A stretch of 64,000 nt of DNA, from contig NMRA01000290.1 of the NCBI GenBank assembly GCA_002633005.1, forward strand, positions 188,748 to 252,747, given 5' to 3'. This document shows positions 53,335-64,000 of the stretch, one piece after another. Below the pieces are notes generated by a model. It searched no databases, had not been told where the DNA came from, and saw nothing but the letters and a program-made list of their open reading frames with translations. The translations under genes were made by a program, and so were the position numbers. The stretch comes from Phoronis australis. Lineage: Eukaryota; Phoronida; Phoronidae. Numbering within the stretch: the first letter of the stretch is position 1; every line of letters starts with the position of its first letter.

Positions 53335-54312
53335 CCAGGGACCATCATGTGGAGAATTTCTAGCTCAGATTCCGTTAGCCCCAGACAACTTTTAGGATGC
53401 CTATTCAGCACGCCCTTTGTATTGATGTAGATCTGAGCTAATGAAGTGGAAAGGTAATATCTAGCATTTAACTGCCTCAACAATGGTTGTTGTTAGTATC
53501 CCCAATTTGGGTTTCTCTGACATTTGCAGAGTTTCAACCTGCAACTCTGGAGAGTAGTTTTAACTTGGTACATTCATTGTGACCATCCCTGAACTTTCCA
53601 CATTACAGGTATACTAAACATGTCATGTGTCATTACAGGTATACTAAACATGTCATGTGTCATTACAGGTATACTAAACATGTCATGTGTCATTAACTCT
53701 TTATTAGAACTCAAATTATAAAATATAATGCAAAAGTGCAAATATGGTGATAACCAAACTGAAGATTTGGAATCTCTGAACAATTTCAGTGGCACTAACT
53801 AGTATGACTATTCTAGCTCTTTGTCAGTAGTAAAAAATTAATTGTGGGCACAAGTTAAGTACAACTGTTTCCTGGTCAAAAATATGGTTAAACGAGATTG
53901 AAAGAATATTAAAAAATGAATCCATATGATATTGTTAACTCTGATGAGCGTTTGTATATCCACCGAATATATCCAATGGTTGTAGTTTTTAGTTTTAATA
54001 TTAATTCGTTGATTTTTAAAAATCGAAAACTGTACTTGGTTGCTTTTTTCCAGGTGAATGCCGCCATGGTGTTCATTTTTAACGAAAATTAGTGGTTCAT
54101 GCATTTTGAAAATTCGCCATTATGTACAGTCAGAGATGTTTAATACAGTATATGGTCAGGTAATTACACTTAATTGGGGCTTGCTCACATCGGGCAATGC
54201 GGTCATCACAACTGTACCTGATTCCGGCGCTGCGCTCTCTTTGATCCTGGTACAAGCCACTCAGAAGGACAAGCGGTGAAAATTCCCGCATATCTTTAGA
54301 AATGTGTGACTT
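53335..54312. repeat. Right arm of the large imperfect inverted duplication
   Basis: The inverse of the blocks in 48849-50270. It includes TTTAGAAATGTGTGAC near 54295 and the frame ending ALSLILVQATQKDKR before TGA at 54277-54279, which is also open with a stop at the same place in the left arm. Confidence 0.75.
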
Positions 54313-54330
54313 CCTTGTAAGCGTATTCTT

Positions 54331-55065
54331 CACGGTATGATGGTGGGATGAATACCTTGGAGACAGTTGGAGTCTTTAATCCTTCCAGCTCAAACAAATA
54401 CTCCTGCTATCAAATTTTTGTCTAATGAAATTGAAGACTAGATTCCATCACAGTCAACATAATGGTCACGGGGATAGAAGTCAAGTTGATTGGTCCATCT
54501 TCAAAAATGTTGCTGAGAACTAGCTATCATTGAGTAACAGCAATAGCCTTCCCTACAAGTGGGCTTAACTAAATGTTAATTTCAAAAAGCCGTCATTGCC
54601 GCACCTTTATAATTCATTAGTACAATGACACCCAGATAATCATATTAGTTATATATTTTTGGCAAAATGTGTTGAGGTAAGTAAACAAAATGCACTCCTA
54701 ATCAAATGATAGCTTAATTACATCTGACACTTTTATAGTACTTTAATTCTTCTATTTTGTTTTATGAAAGTCATAAAATATATGGGTCACCCCGTAAAGC
54801 ATTGCCACATGGTATTACTATCAACTCTAGTATGGCCAGGCTCCTACTGCCAATGTTTTGGAATGCTTATGTGATGGCAACCTGTTTTTGAATGGGATCG
54901 GTGTTCTAATTTAGTGTTAGTTTGGATTGAAACTGGCTGAAGCTGACTTGCAAAATAACATAAGTGACAATAAGCTGATGGTAGTTCCATAATCATGATG
55001 CATTCATGTCATCTACTTCAGTATAAATTTCTGTAAAAATCCACGAAACTTGTCTTTCTTCTGAT
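54331..55065. other. Noncoding, nothing recognised
   Basis: AT-rich sequence with no supported exon or repeat ends. Confidence 0.5.
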
Positions 55066-55345
55066 ATTTCACTATAAGGCTATCACTCATTCCATTTCAC
55101 TATAAGGCCATTCCTCATTCCATTTCACTATAAGGCCATCACTCATTCCATTTCGCTATAAGGCCATCACTCATTCCATTTCACTATAAGGCCACTACTC
55201 ATTCCATTTCACTATAAGGCCATCACTCATTCCATTTCGCTATAAGGCCATCACTCATTCCATTTCACTATAAGGCCATCACTCATTCCATTTCACTATA
55301 AGGCCATCACTCATTCCATTTCACTGTAAGGCTATCACTCATTCC
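55066..55345. repeat. 28-bp minisatellite, ten units
   Basis: The unit ATTTCACTATAAGGCCATCA plus CTCATTCC is repeated exactly ten times (280 bp) with scattered substitutions. Units 4 and 7 share the variant TTTCGCTATAAGG, suggesting a three-unit higher-order duplication. Confidence 0.92.
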
Positions 55346-57048
55346 ATTTTTAGTCGAGATATTGTCAATTTTTAAAATCTGGATTCTTTAATTTGTTCAG
55401 TTTATCATGGAAGAGCATTCCTCAAAGTAGGCTGAATTTATCGGTGATAACACCCAGTCTGTGGTAAAAAGAGAAAAAAATGAAAAATATATTTATCAGT
55501 TTAAAACTATGTTAAATTTGTGTTTTCTGTCTTAAAAACAAGTTTTGATTTAGTACAGTTGTTGTTGTCAAATTTACATTGGTCATGTCTTGATCCTTAC
55601 TCAGTTTAAAAGTTCCTGAGCCCGGGGAAGAACCCACAATTTGTTATGTCTTCAGACCTGGCTCATAAAGTTCTGGTCACAACAGGAAATAGCTTTAAGG
55701 TCTACAATTTCCTTGAAAATTACAACTCCTGCAAATATTCTTTCATTCTGAAGACGCTATTTTCTCTTGATAAATTATTTTAAAATCTCAGCAGTTTTGG
55801 ATAATTGCTGAAAATGCAAACAAATTCAAGAGCTTCAGTTAACATTGTTGCAGATGGCAGTTTTCACTTCAAAACTTTGCTTAATGGTAGCTGTGCAATA
55901 CACCTTGACCATGGAATGTCGTTTAGTATTGTGCTACGAATATGTATTTCACAGAAAAAAAAAATTAAAAATTTCGCTTGTCGGCCACACTCTTCTAAAT
56001 TGGTGAGATTTTACCATCAGTATTAGGCAGGAAGAGATAACCACTCTCCTTGGTATTAGGCAGGTCTTTCATTGTCTAATGCAGGGTTTTTCTCCAAGAT
56101 CTTGTTGGATAGCGAGAGTCCATTACATTTGCCAATACAGCAAGTGACACCTGTAAGTAGGTTGCTATATTGCCAATTAAAATATTATCTCTCAAGCTTA
56201 GGATCTAATACCTTTTGTCAACACTTATTGCTCAAGCAGCCTTAGTCCTAATAGACCTTGCCTCTCTTCTGTCTGTAATGTAGTTACTTTCTTGTCTGGC
56301 ACAGATTAGCGAGCGAGGAATTCATAAAATGGTTTGTTTTATTCTAATCCGCTGGTATTAAACAGGAGAAGCTAGGGAGAACAAAATACCAGGACCGTTC
56401 TGCAGAATTTCAAATACCACCCTGGGCTATATCCATTTATATTCTTGACAGTTCTGCTGAACCATGAAACATCATTGTTGTGTCTTAGTATTGCCATGTT
56501 AATATCTGATTGACATCATGGTTTGTTAAAAGTGTTAACAATTGTAAAAGGTGGCCAATTCTTTGGTGTTTGCTTTAAAACTTCAATGAGAATCTAATCT
56601 TATTCAAACACATGCTATGTAAACAATGATTCAGCAAGCCTAGTGTGTGGTCTTTCAATAGTTGCCATGGAAACCAACTGCTTCATTCTAGAAGCAGTTG
56701 GTTAGTCTCCAAATTTGTAGAACTGTTCGATTAATATGTTTTATCCACTTCTCAATCCTGTTCAACCTGTTGGAGAAGATTATTCCAAAGTGTAAAACGC
56801 AAATTCTTCACTGATTTGGCACACAATATGGCTGGCAGTGAAATTCGATTTTATCAATTTCTCCACGAAAATAAAAATAAAAAACTCTAGTCTATTATTA
56901 GCATGGTTTATACTCTCTAGGTGTCATAAAGCAACATTTTTTAAAATTTTATATCATTTGCAGTGAAGTAATCAACCTTTGAATAATCGAAAATGACAAT
57001 TTTAGCGATAATTTCGGTGCGTTAAATAAGTGAAAATTACCATGTATC
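55346..57048. other. Noncoding, nothing recognised
   Basis: No exon, RNA gene or clear repeat was found. Confidence 0.45.
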
Positions 57049-57085
57049 TTTGTTTTGTTTTGTTTTGTTTTGTTTTGTTTTGTTG
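57049..57085. repeat. (TTTTG)n microsatellite
   Basis: Seven consecutive TTTTG-type units. Confidence 0.92.
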
Positions 57086-60000
57086 GTGTATAAGGAGCTT
57101 CAGAGCTCTAATAAATTATTATTCTACAAATGGTAGAGCTCTTCAACGTAGAACACTATATGGTGGGCAAGTTAACTTCTTATGTTTTTCATAAATTATA
57201 AGCAGTGGTACCAAATAATTGCTTCATCATTTTTAACAATGCTTAGACTTACATAAAACTGTTATTAGCCTTTGAAAAGGACCAGTTTCGGAAATTATGT
57301 TTTTCCAAAATTAGTGACATGTTACTCAGAATACATAAAATCTGTTTTTGTGTTAAGTGGAAAACTTCCTACATTTAGGGGAATCATAGCTGCTTGACTT
57401 CATGTTTTTCCATTTTCTGGACACCATACAATTAACATTTCTGAATGACCAAATTTTCATTTGTTTCAAAGTTATGAATTGAAGGCAAATTCAGTGTTTC
57501 CTACTACAGTTCCTTGGTTTAAACATTGTTCAATGTGTTGTATCAAATTTTACCATTCTTTCTAGTTAGGACAAACCTGCCTGATGCTCATGTTGATGAA
57601 CAGACTATGTACACATTAGTTTCAAAGTGGCCCCAGTGATAACCCTGTATTTGTCTTCATTTTATCAAATGCACATGAAGCCATGTAAACAATTCAAGGT
57701 TACGAACTTAGCGATATTGTGTGAGTGAACCATGTCAGCCACCTTCTATACCTCGAAGATTACCTGTATTTGATTGATAGTCTGGCATTCTCTCTGTGCC
57801 ATACATAACAGTTCATAGTTTCAGTGTTATTATAATCAGTGACTAAGAACCTGGTACACTTCAATTTAAGCTTAGTACAACATTTGACCTCCCATCTCGT
57901 TAGACAAGTATTAGTCCCAGGTTTTGGAAGTCAGTTTTACCATCAATTTCGGAACCTTGTATTCACGATACTGTCCCAAATTGAAGAATCTAATTTTTTG
58001 CCACAAGAGCAGACTGGGGATAATGTTAAAGATTGTACCAAAGCACCTCCAAAGAGAATTCTTGTCCGTCCTTTATCTGTGTGTATTCTTCTCTATTTGT
58101 GAGCTTGACATTAAGAAACATCTACCTGTGAATTGTAGATTTTGCACTCCAGTGGTTTATCTATGTGTCTTTTTGTAACTGTCTGTACAGAGTTTGTAAA
58201 GTGGCTACATAATAGCAGACGTCAGTTGTGACTGAGAGTTAAAACGAAGCCTATTTTGCTTGACCTGATTTCTAATTCCGGTGTGAACAAGTTGACAGGC
58301 ATGAAACAATTTCTTTTGTCTTGGACATTTTGAGACATTGGGCATTTTCATTTGAATCGTTTGATTATACCAGTTTACGATAGTGGCAATTTGACAGCTT
58401 GGCGGTAACAAAGAATTTATGAAATGGGAAAATGTCACTACCTTCATGCAAGTCTGCAGAACGCTGTCTCACATCTTCTATTGCTATCAAGTGACTAACA
58501 GTGTGACTGAATGTGGGAAACCTTTTTGTTATGTGCCATGGGGCGGCATCTGTCTGTTTGTCCAAGGGAAATGATATCTCACTCAAGACTTTATGGATTT
58601 TTTTCAAGTGCTATACAAAGGATATCAACGGACCACCTCTAAGTTCCTGGCCATGTATTCAATTTTAATGAGTGCTTCCGAGGCACTGTTTATATTAATT
58701 AGTTTTCCGATAAGTTAATGATCCGCTTTCGCGCGTGTTCAAAGCAATGTGACATTTAAAATCTGGTTTCCTTGCTGCATGCAACTTTGGATATGAATAC
58801 GACAAAAGTGCACTGTTTTTTTCCAACCTGAAACTTGTAGATAGGTAGCTGCAGTTGTGGACCTTGTTGACCAGTCGGCGCATTAAGCCAAATGTCTATA
58901 AAAAAATAAATACGGATTTTCATAGAACCCAGTTAAAGTACATATTTTATGAATTTAAAAAGCCTGAGAATTTGATTTTTGACTTTTTACCAATCTGCCA
59001 TTAATTGGGTCACATGACCATGTCTTTTTAGTAATATTTAGCAAAAAAGAAAGGTACATTGATAGCAAAACAATGTTATCAATAACACAATAAAATTTTG
59101 TTTGATGTAAATGTTCAAGATGAGATTTTCATTTTGTGCAACTTCAGAGGTTTTTTTGTGAAAATCACAAAGGCACTACTTTATGATAGCCCTCATGCAA
59201 AAATTTAACATTTTAAAAACAGTATCTTACTATGTTTTTGAGAACGGTGCGTAAAGCACAGTATCTGAAAGTTTCGTCTGAATCCGATCATCCATTTCTG
59301 AGATCTATGTGACATTCCGAATTAAGCCAAATTTGAACATTTTCCAGGGCCCTGCATTATTATTGTGTGAATTTAACTCTAAAACGAATTTCCTTTTTTG
59401 GAAGATAACATGTTGTTTGCGTTTTTGTGTGAACCTGGTCTGCCAGCCATCACACCAGAGTCAGCTTTGTGCTTGACTACAAACAAAACTGGGTTAATGC
59501 TTTTGAGCACAAAATAGGCTATTATAGTTCATGAGTCCTAACTATAGGTTAGCCACACAATTACATTGATCCAGATTTAATGTAGCCTGATAGATCTATA
59601 GAGCTAATGATGTCCTACTGGTTAATAATTTGTTGATCAACAAGAGTATGCTGTTGATATCACCCTGCTACATTTGGGGCTAACTCTCACCATGTTGGGA
59701 CTTGGTAGACAAGTGAAGTCTTATTTTCTCATATTTTTTTCGTGGAAGATAGTTTGCATCAAACTAACGCATTTACATGTACCATTACCCACCACCAGAC
59801 TGTATTTTGAAAAATTGTGGCATTCACGCAACGCTATAACTCCTTGAAGAATGAAAAAAGGAAATTTTGGTAATTATTTTTCTGAAATTGGTGAGATTTC
59901 GCCATACCTTGATGTATTGCCATTCCAAGATGACTGAGTATTGTCATTCCTTCTAAGATGACTGTGTAATTCTTTAGTATTGATGTCTACATTTAGCAAG

Positions 60001-61039
60001 TTGACAGGTCTGATATCATTTTCACTAAAGGTGGTCAGTAATATAGATACACAACTGCTTACAGACTGTCTAATTAAAAGGCAAATCTTACGTCCTATAG
60101 ATCAAGTGAACAAAATTCCACACAGACGATCAATCTGACACCTCGTCTGTCTTCTTACCATTTGTCCCAAAAGCAAACATCAGATTTGCCAACTGTGAGA
60201 AAGATTCGTGATTTCAATGACATTACTTGTGGTTGGGCTCAGCTTGTCCTCGGTGATCGCTCTGCCCCACCATTGGCCGGAATAGTACCATTTTACATGT
60301 TAATGTCGTGCCTTTGTGAACATGCATTTTTAGTCACTGCTATCAATTTAACCACCTTTATGATGTTGAAACATGAGTCTACAATACCTCTTTGTCCCGC
60401 ATATCTGTTAGTATATCAAAGAATCATGCTGTAGTAAACATAAACAGTGTGTGTCTGTCTAACTGTCCAAGAACAACCATGAAGACAACTGGCCATTGTT
60501 GACTTTGCAAAAGTAGTGTAAGTTATCAAGAGCAACAAGTGTAACAATGAAGCAATCGCCTGTGAAATCATTCCACTGGTGAATTTTAGTTATGACCAAC
60601 CAAATTCATCATGGTCTTGACTAATTCAACTGTGGATCTTGTGTACCACAGTACTGACTGTGTGATAGCATAGTTCTTACAACATGTATCTACCCTTTTA
60701 TAAAAATTCTCATCTGAACATAGTAAGTCGGGTTTTAGTGGAGACCCAAAGAATAGTGATCTTAACATTTTTGTTGCATTTATAAATGTCTTGTTGTATC
60801 AGTCATTCCTGTCTGTCTTCACAAACTTTTGTAATTATGGTAAGAAGACAGCAAACCCAACAGTTCTGTCAGACAAACCAACTTTTGATATGGATCACCT
60901 GGATCCTGCACCTATCTTTATAAAACTGATCTCAACTTGCTCCTAATTCAGATAAGAACTTTGTTTCCAGGCTAGGAAAGAGACAATATTGGTTGTGGCC
61001 ATGCTAGCTGTGTAAAATGACACATGGTGAGAAGCCAAC
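57086..61039. other. Noncoding, nothing recognised
   Basis: Reading frames of 60-90 codons occur, but none resembles a known domain and none is bounded by splice sites that join into a longer frame. Confidence 0.4.
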
Positions 61040-61160
61040 TTATTGAGCCTGGTCTCAAGCAATAACGAAAGCCAAGAAATCACTTCTAATTTGACTAAGG
61101 ACCAATTTAAGACCGATTTTATAACAGTAAATGGTGTAAACAAAAAAGAAAGGCGTGTTT
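61040..61160. repeat. Dispersed repeat, copy 2 of 3
   Basis: AGAAATCACTTCTAATTTGA, then GGACCAATTTAAGACCG and TTTTATAACAGTAAATGG, matching the copies at 40905 and 63786. Confidence 0.5.
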
Positions 61161-63785
61161 ATGGCAACTTTAACTATAACGTTCACCAATTATGACTTGA
61201 GAGGAGATTATGATTGTTCATGTTGTGGGCTGGATCATCAGTACCACAAATGCAACGAGTCATGCTCCTAGTTACCAGACGTGGTAACACCATTGAGGAA
61301 ATGGAATTTGCTGATTGTTGCAATAGGAAAATTAATCACTGCTAATTTGATTTATTCCAGTCTAAAGTTCTCAACTTCAGCTTGCGTAGGACTGAAAAAA
61401 TTATCGATGGATTTGGTAAATTGAAAATGAAGGAGTTGAAAATGGCCTCCAATAGTATAGATTTTGAAGATGATCCCAATGCTTTGTGAGCATTTGGTGA
61501 CCATTGAAATGCAAAACCATTGAAAAGTATCATATTTTTATTAAAGTAGTGCAAGAGTGAACTGTGAATTATGGTGATGATATGTTTAAATATTGAGGTA
61601 AAGTAGAGGTCAGGTGTCAAGACATCTGAAGCACTGGTCAAAGTAAGTGAGTGCTTTCAGGTTCTATGAATTAGTCTGATATTTGAATGAAACAGTTTAT
61701 TGGCTTGTGGGCTTTCTTTTATGTTAAAATACTACTTTGTTGAATTATTGTAATCTGAGCCTTAGATAAGGAAATTTGCACTGGATGCCGATTACGGTAA
61801 AGTTATGTTCTGAAATCATTTCAATGGCGTTTTTTAAAATTTCTGTATTGCGCAATACTTAAAGGTGATAGAAATTGCAAATCTTAGATAAATGATATGT
61901 GCGTCGCAAGCTCGTTACCAGAGATGAAAAGGAGACGGAGGTAGGCGATATAAGGTCATTCATTATGACTAATACAGTTACAAGTAATTATAGTGAGTAC
62001 AGATAAGTAAAATAAAAAATAATAATCTCTGGCAAACATTACGAGCATAGATGATGAACAGTACATGTACATTTCAGTTATGCAAGTGTCTTGTATTTTC
62101 ATATTATTGGGCCGCAGGCCTTCAAGTTCAATAAAATTGTTTAGCTCAAGGAAATCATTTCCAATTTTTGGAATAAAATATTCTGAAAGTTAAAGTTGTG
62201 AATGTTGTATACAAGTTTAAATTTTCAGAGCAATTTATAATTTTTAATAAGTCTATCATGGAATAAACAAATAGAACACGCTTGGTTTTGTTTTATTTTT
62301 TATGAAATTTTATATGTTGGAAATGTTCTCTAATAAACTTTTAAAGGATTTGAATCCATTTCTATGATATGCGATTAACTTATGTTCATCGGTGAGGCGT
62401 CGATCAGCTAAAAATGCTACAAATTTAATAGTTGAACAGTACTGTTTTGATGCTACTCTGTTAAGTATATGAACTACCTGTGAAAAGGCTTTCCACAGCC
62501 AAGATAGTGCTAGATAAAGAAATACTCCACTCAACCCTGAAAAGTTCATAAAATACCTAATTTGTTGACTGTGTAAATAGTCCAAAGTTGGCCCATTGAA
62601 GGCTATCAGCAGGTCTTATCACTACATGTTTTGTATGAGCAGAAACATGTGAATACTCTAGGCTGTGTTTGTAGTCTCCATAGCCAAGGTGGGTTTCCTA
62701 CTGTTTGTATTTTTAATGAGGTGTGAAAAATACAATTTTCTGCCTTGTGGTTGGCAAGGCCTTCATGGTTCTGTTGTGATCTTCACAGAAAGGTGAGTCT
62801 TGTGACAGAAATTTGGAACTATCCTTTTCTAACAGTCTTTTTTGAACAATTGTCTGAGTGGTATTGTAGCACCTAATGTAACTTGTTGCAGAAGAGAGTC
62901 AAATATTGTTGGAAACCTGAAGCAGGTTTTTATCATCTCTGTTTTTGCGTGCTGGTGTTTGTCAAAGTGAGTTTTAGAAGAAGCCTCTGAGTCGGCATAG
63001 ATCAGGTACCCAGTAATATTGAGAAATTGATAGCTACGGGTATGTGTATTTTTAAAAGCCTTGTCATATGCTAGACAACACTAATAGTGGAGCAATATTT
63101 ACACAAAATAGTAACTTATCATAAAATTATAAAATGGCATTAACTAGTTATGTACTTTAATGGTCAGACCATTGTTAAGTGCTAAAGTTTCTCTAAAAGG
63201 CTCCAAAGATTGAGTTTGAAACAAAAAACAAATTTCAGTTGCAGATTATGCATGAAATCACCATTCTTAAAAACAAGTTCTTCAAAGTAATTTCTCGGAT
63301 TGTATTGGTTACTGTGTAAATAAGTGCTCAAACCTCATCATTCTATGATGTATACTTAGATCCTGACTTCACACAGTACTTCAATAGTGTTTACTATTAG
63401 TGTTGCTCTTGGGTAAATATTTAGCTTCAGCTCTCAGACACCAATTTGCATGTGAGACCCTATCAGAAGTGTCTGTCTTAGCATGGTCCAACTCTTTGTT
63501 GCTGAATAAGTTGGAACTACTGTATGTCATTTTTTCTTATTTGGATCAAATGATGTTGAGATGTGGTCAGTATATGTTTCATTTAAAGGTGCATTAAAGC
63601 AATGCTGTGAACTAGTACTAAATTTTGATTTGGACCACTTACCATTAAGAAATTGGTCTCAAATTGTTCCTGAAAGTCAAATGGTTGGTTGTTTAAAGCT
63701 TCGGAAAGAGCTGACAGTTTGTTCTAGTATTTCATACCTGAGGCTCTACAAGTTAGCTTGGCATGCCGTGTGACCTTTTATGCAC
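61161..63785. other. Noncoding, nothing recognised
   Basis: No supported exon or RNA gene. The text is AT-rich with no tandem structure. Confidence 0.4.
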
Positions 63786-63925
63786 TGTCTTAAGGAATAA
63801 TGAAGTGTCTTGCAAACCCTGAAATCAATTTCTGTCTGAGTAAGGAACAAGTTGAGACCAATTTTATAACAGTAAGTGATCTAAATCAAAACTACTTCTT
63901 GGACAGAATGTAGCGGGTTTATAGA
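63786..63925. repeat. Dispersed repeat, copy 3 of 3
   Basis: TTGCAAACCCTGAAATCAAT, GTAAGGAACAAGTTGAGACC and TTTTATAACAGTAAGTGA align with the copies at 40905 and 61040. Confidence 0.5.
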
Positions 63926-64000
63926 TGTAAGAATTAAATTGACTGTTCACTATTGCTTTGTCACAGCGAGCTAAGTTTCAAACCCAGAAACAGTGTGTGC

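Larger units (their letters stand above)
52197..53695. repeat. 361-bp direct duplication flanking an assembly gap
   Basis: 52197-52557 and 53335-53695 are the same 361-bp sequence with at most a few differences. Each ends with three units of CATTACAGGTATACTAAACA plus TGTCATGTGT. The first copy runs straight into the N block. This suggests redundant assembly of one locus, or an allele carrying extra sequence. Confidence 0.78.

Noticed and set aside
55066-55345. CRISPR-like array
   Set aside because: The repeats are contiguous without unique spacers, and the genome is eukaryotic.
57839-58178. Overlapping 84-87 aa frames on the plus strand
   Set aside because: No family resemblance, and no splice signals joining them to other exons. 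Typical of chance open frames here.
60162-60434. 90-aa plus-strand frame with hydrophobic stretches
   Set aside because: An apparent membrane-like segment arises from T-rich DNA. No homologue recognised and no flanking exons.

Overview
This is a window of intron-rich animal nuclear DNA, probably from a marine invertebrate. The sequence does not decide between lophotrochozoan, ambulacrarian and amphioxus-like origins. The evidence is split genes with GT-AG introns of 0.6-4.4 kb, an AT-rich background, many short inverted-repeat elements (MITEs), and four proteins with clear metazoan-type sequence. No prokaryotic or viral gene block is present.

Layout. (1) 1-8464, minus strand: the first seven coding exons of METTL17 (mitochondrial ribosome assembly, rRNA-binding methyltransferase-like protein); its 3' part lies outside the window. 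(2) 8465-8762: a 298-bp divergent promoter. (3) 8763-20115, plus strand: a complete seven-exon mitochondrial malate dehydrogenase gene (MDH2, 341 aa). (4) 20116-23867: intergenic DNA with a decayed non-LTR retrotransposon and a duplicated contig end. (5) 23868-45282, plus strand: a complete 17-exon SMG6 gene (nonsense-mediated decay endonuclease, 1532 aa) with two EJC-binding motifs, a 14-3-3-like/TPR domain and a PIN domain that keeps its acidic residues. (6) 47214-48203, minus strand: a zinc-type MDR dehydrogenase whose whole coding sequence is one exon, convergent with SMG6. (7) 48.8-54.3 kb: a large imperfect inverted duplication around a MITE and an assembly gap. (8) 54.3-64.0 kb: no recognisable gene; one 28-bp minisatellite and scattered repeats.

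METTL17 and MDH2 both encode mitochondrial proteins and share a promoter region, so co-expression is plausible. SMG6 and the MDR gene show no functional link.

The most interesting signal is a repeat family with five copies (METTL17 intron 2, MDH2 introns 2 and 5, SMG6 introns 3 and 9). It is built from modules of about 145 bp. In the longest copy they are grouped in threes, giving a higher-order period near 449 bp, and each module carries a box close to the CTCF core consensus. Other notable points are a TTAA-flanked MITE present in one and absent in the other of two near-identical copies beside a one-base gap, a hAT-type MITE with a perfect 8-bp target duplication nested in an older element, and near-identical direct duplications flanking three assembly gaps, which look like unmerged haplotypes.
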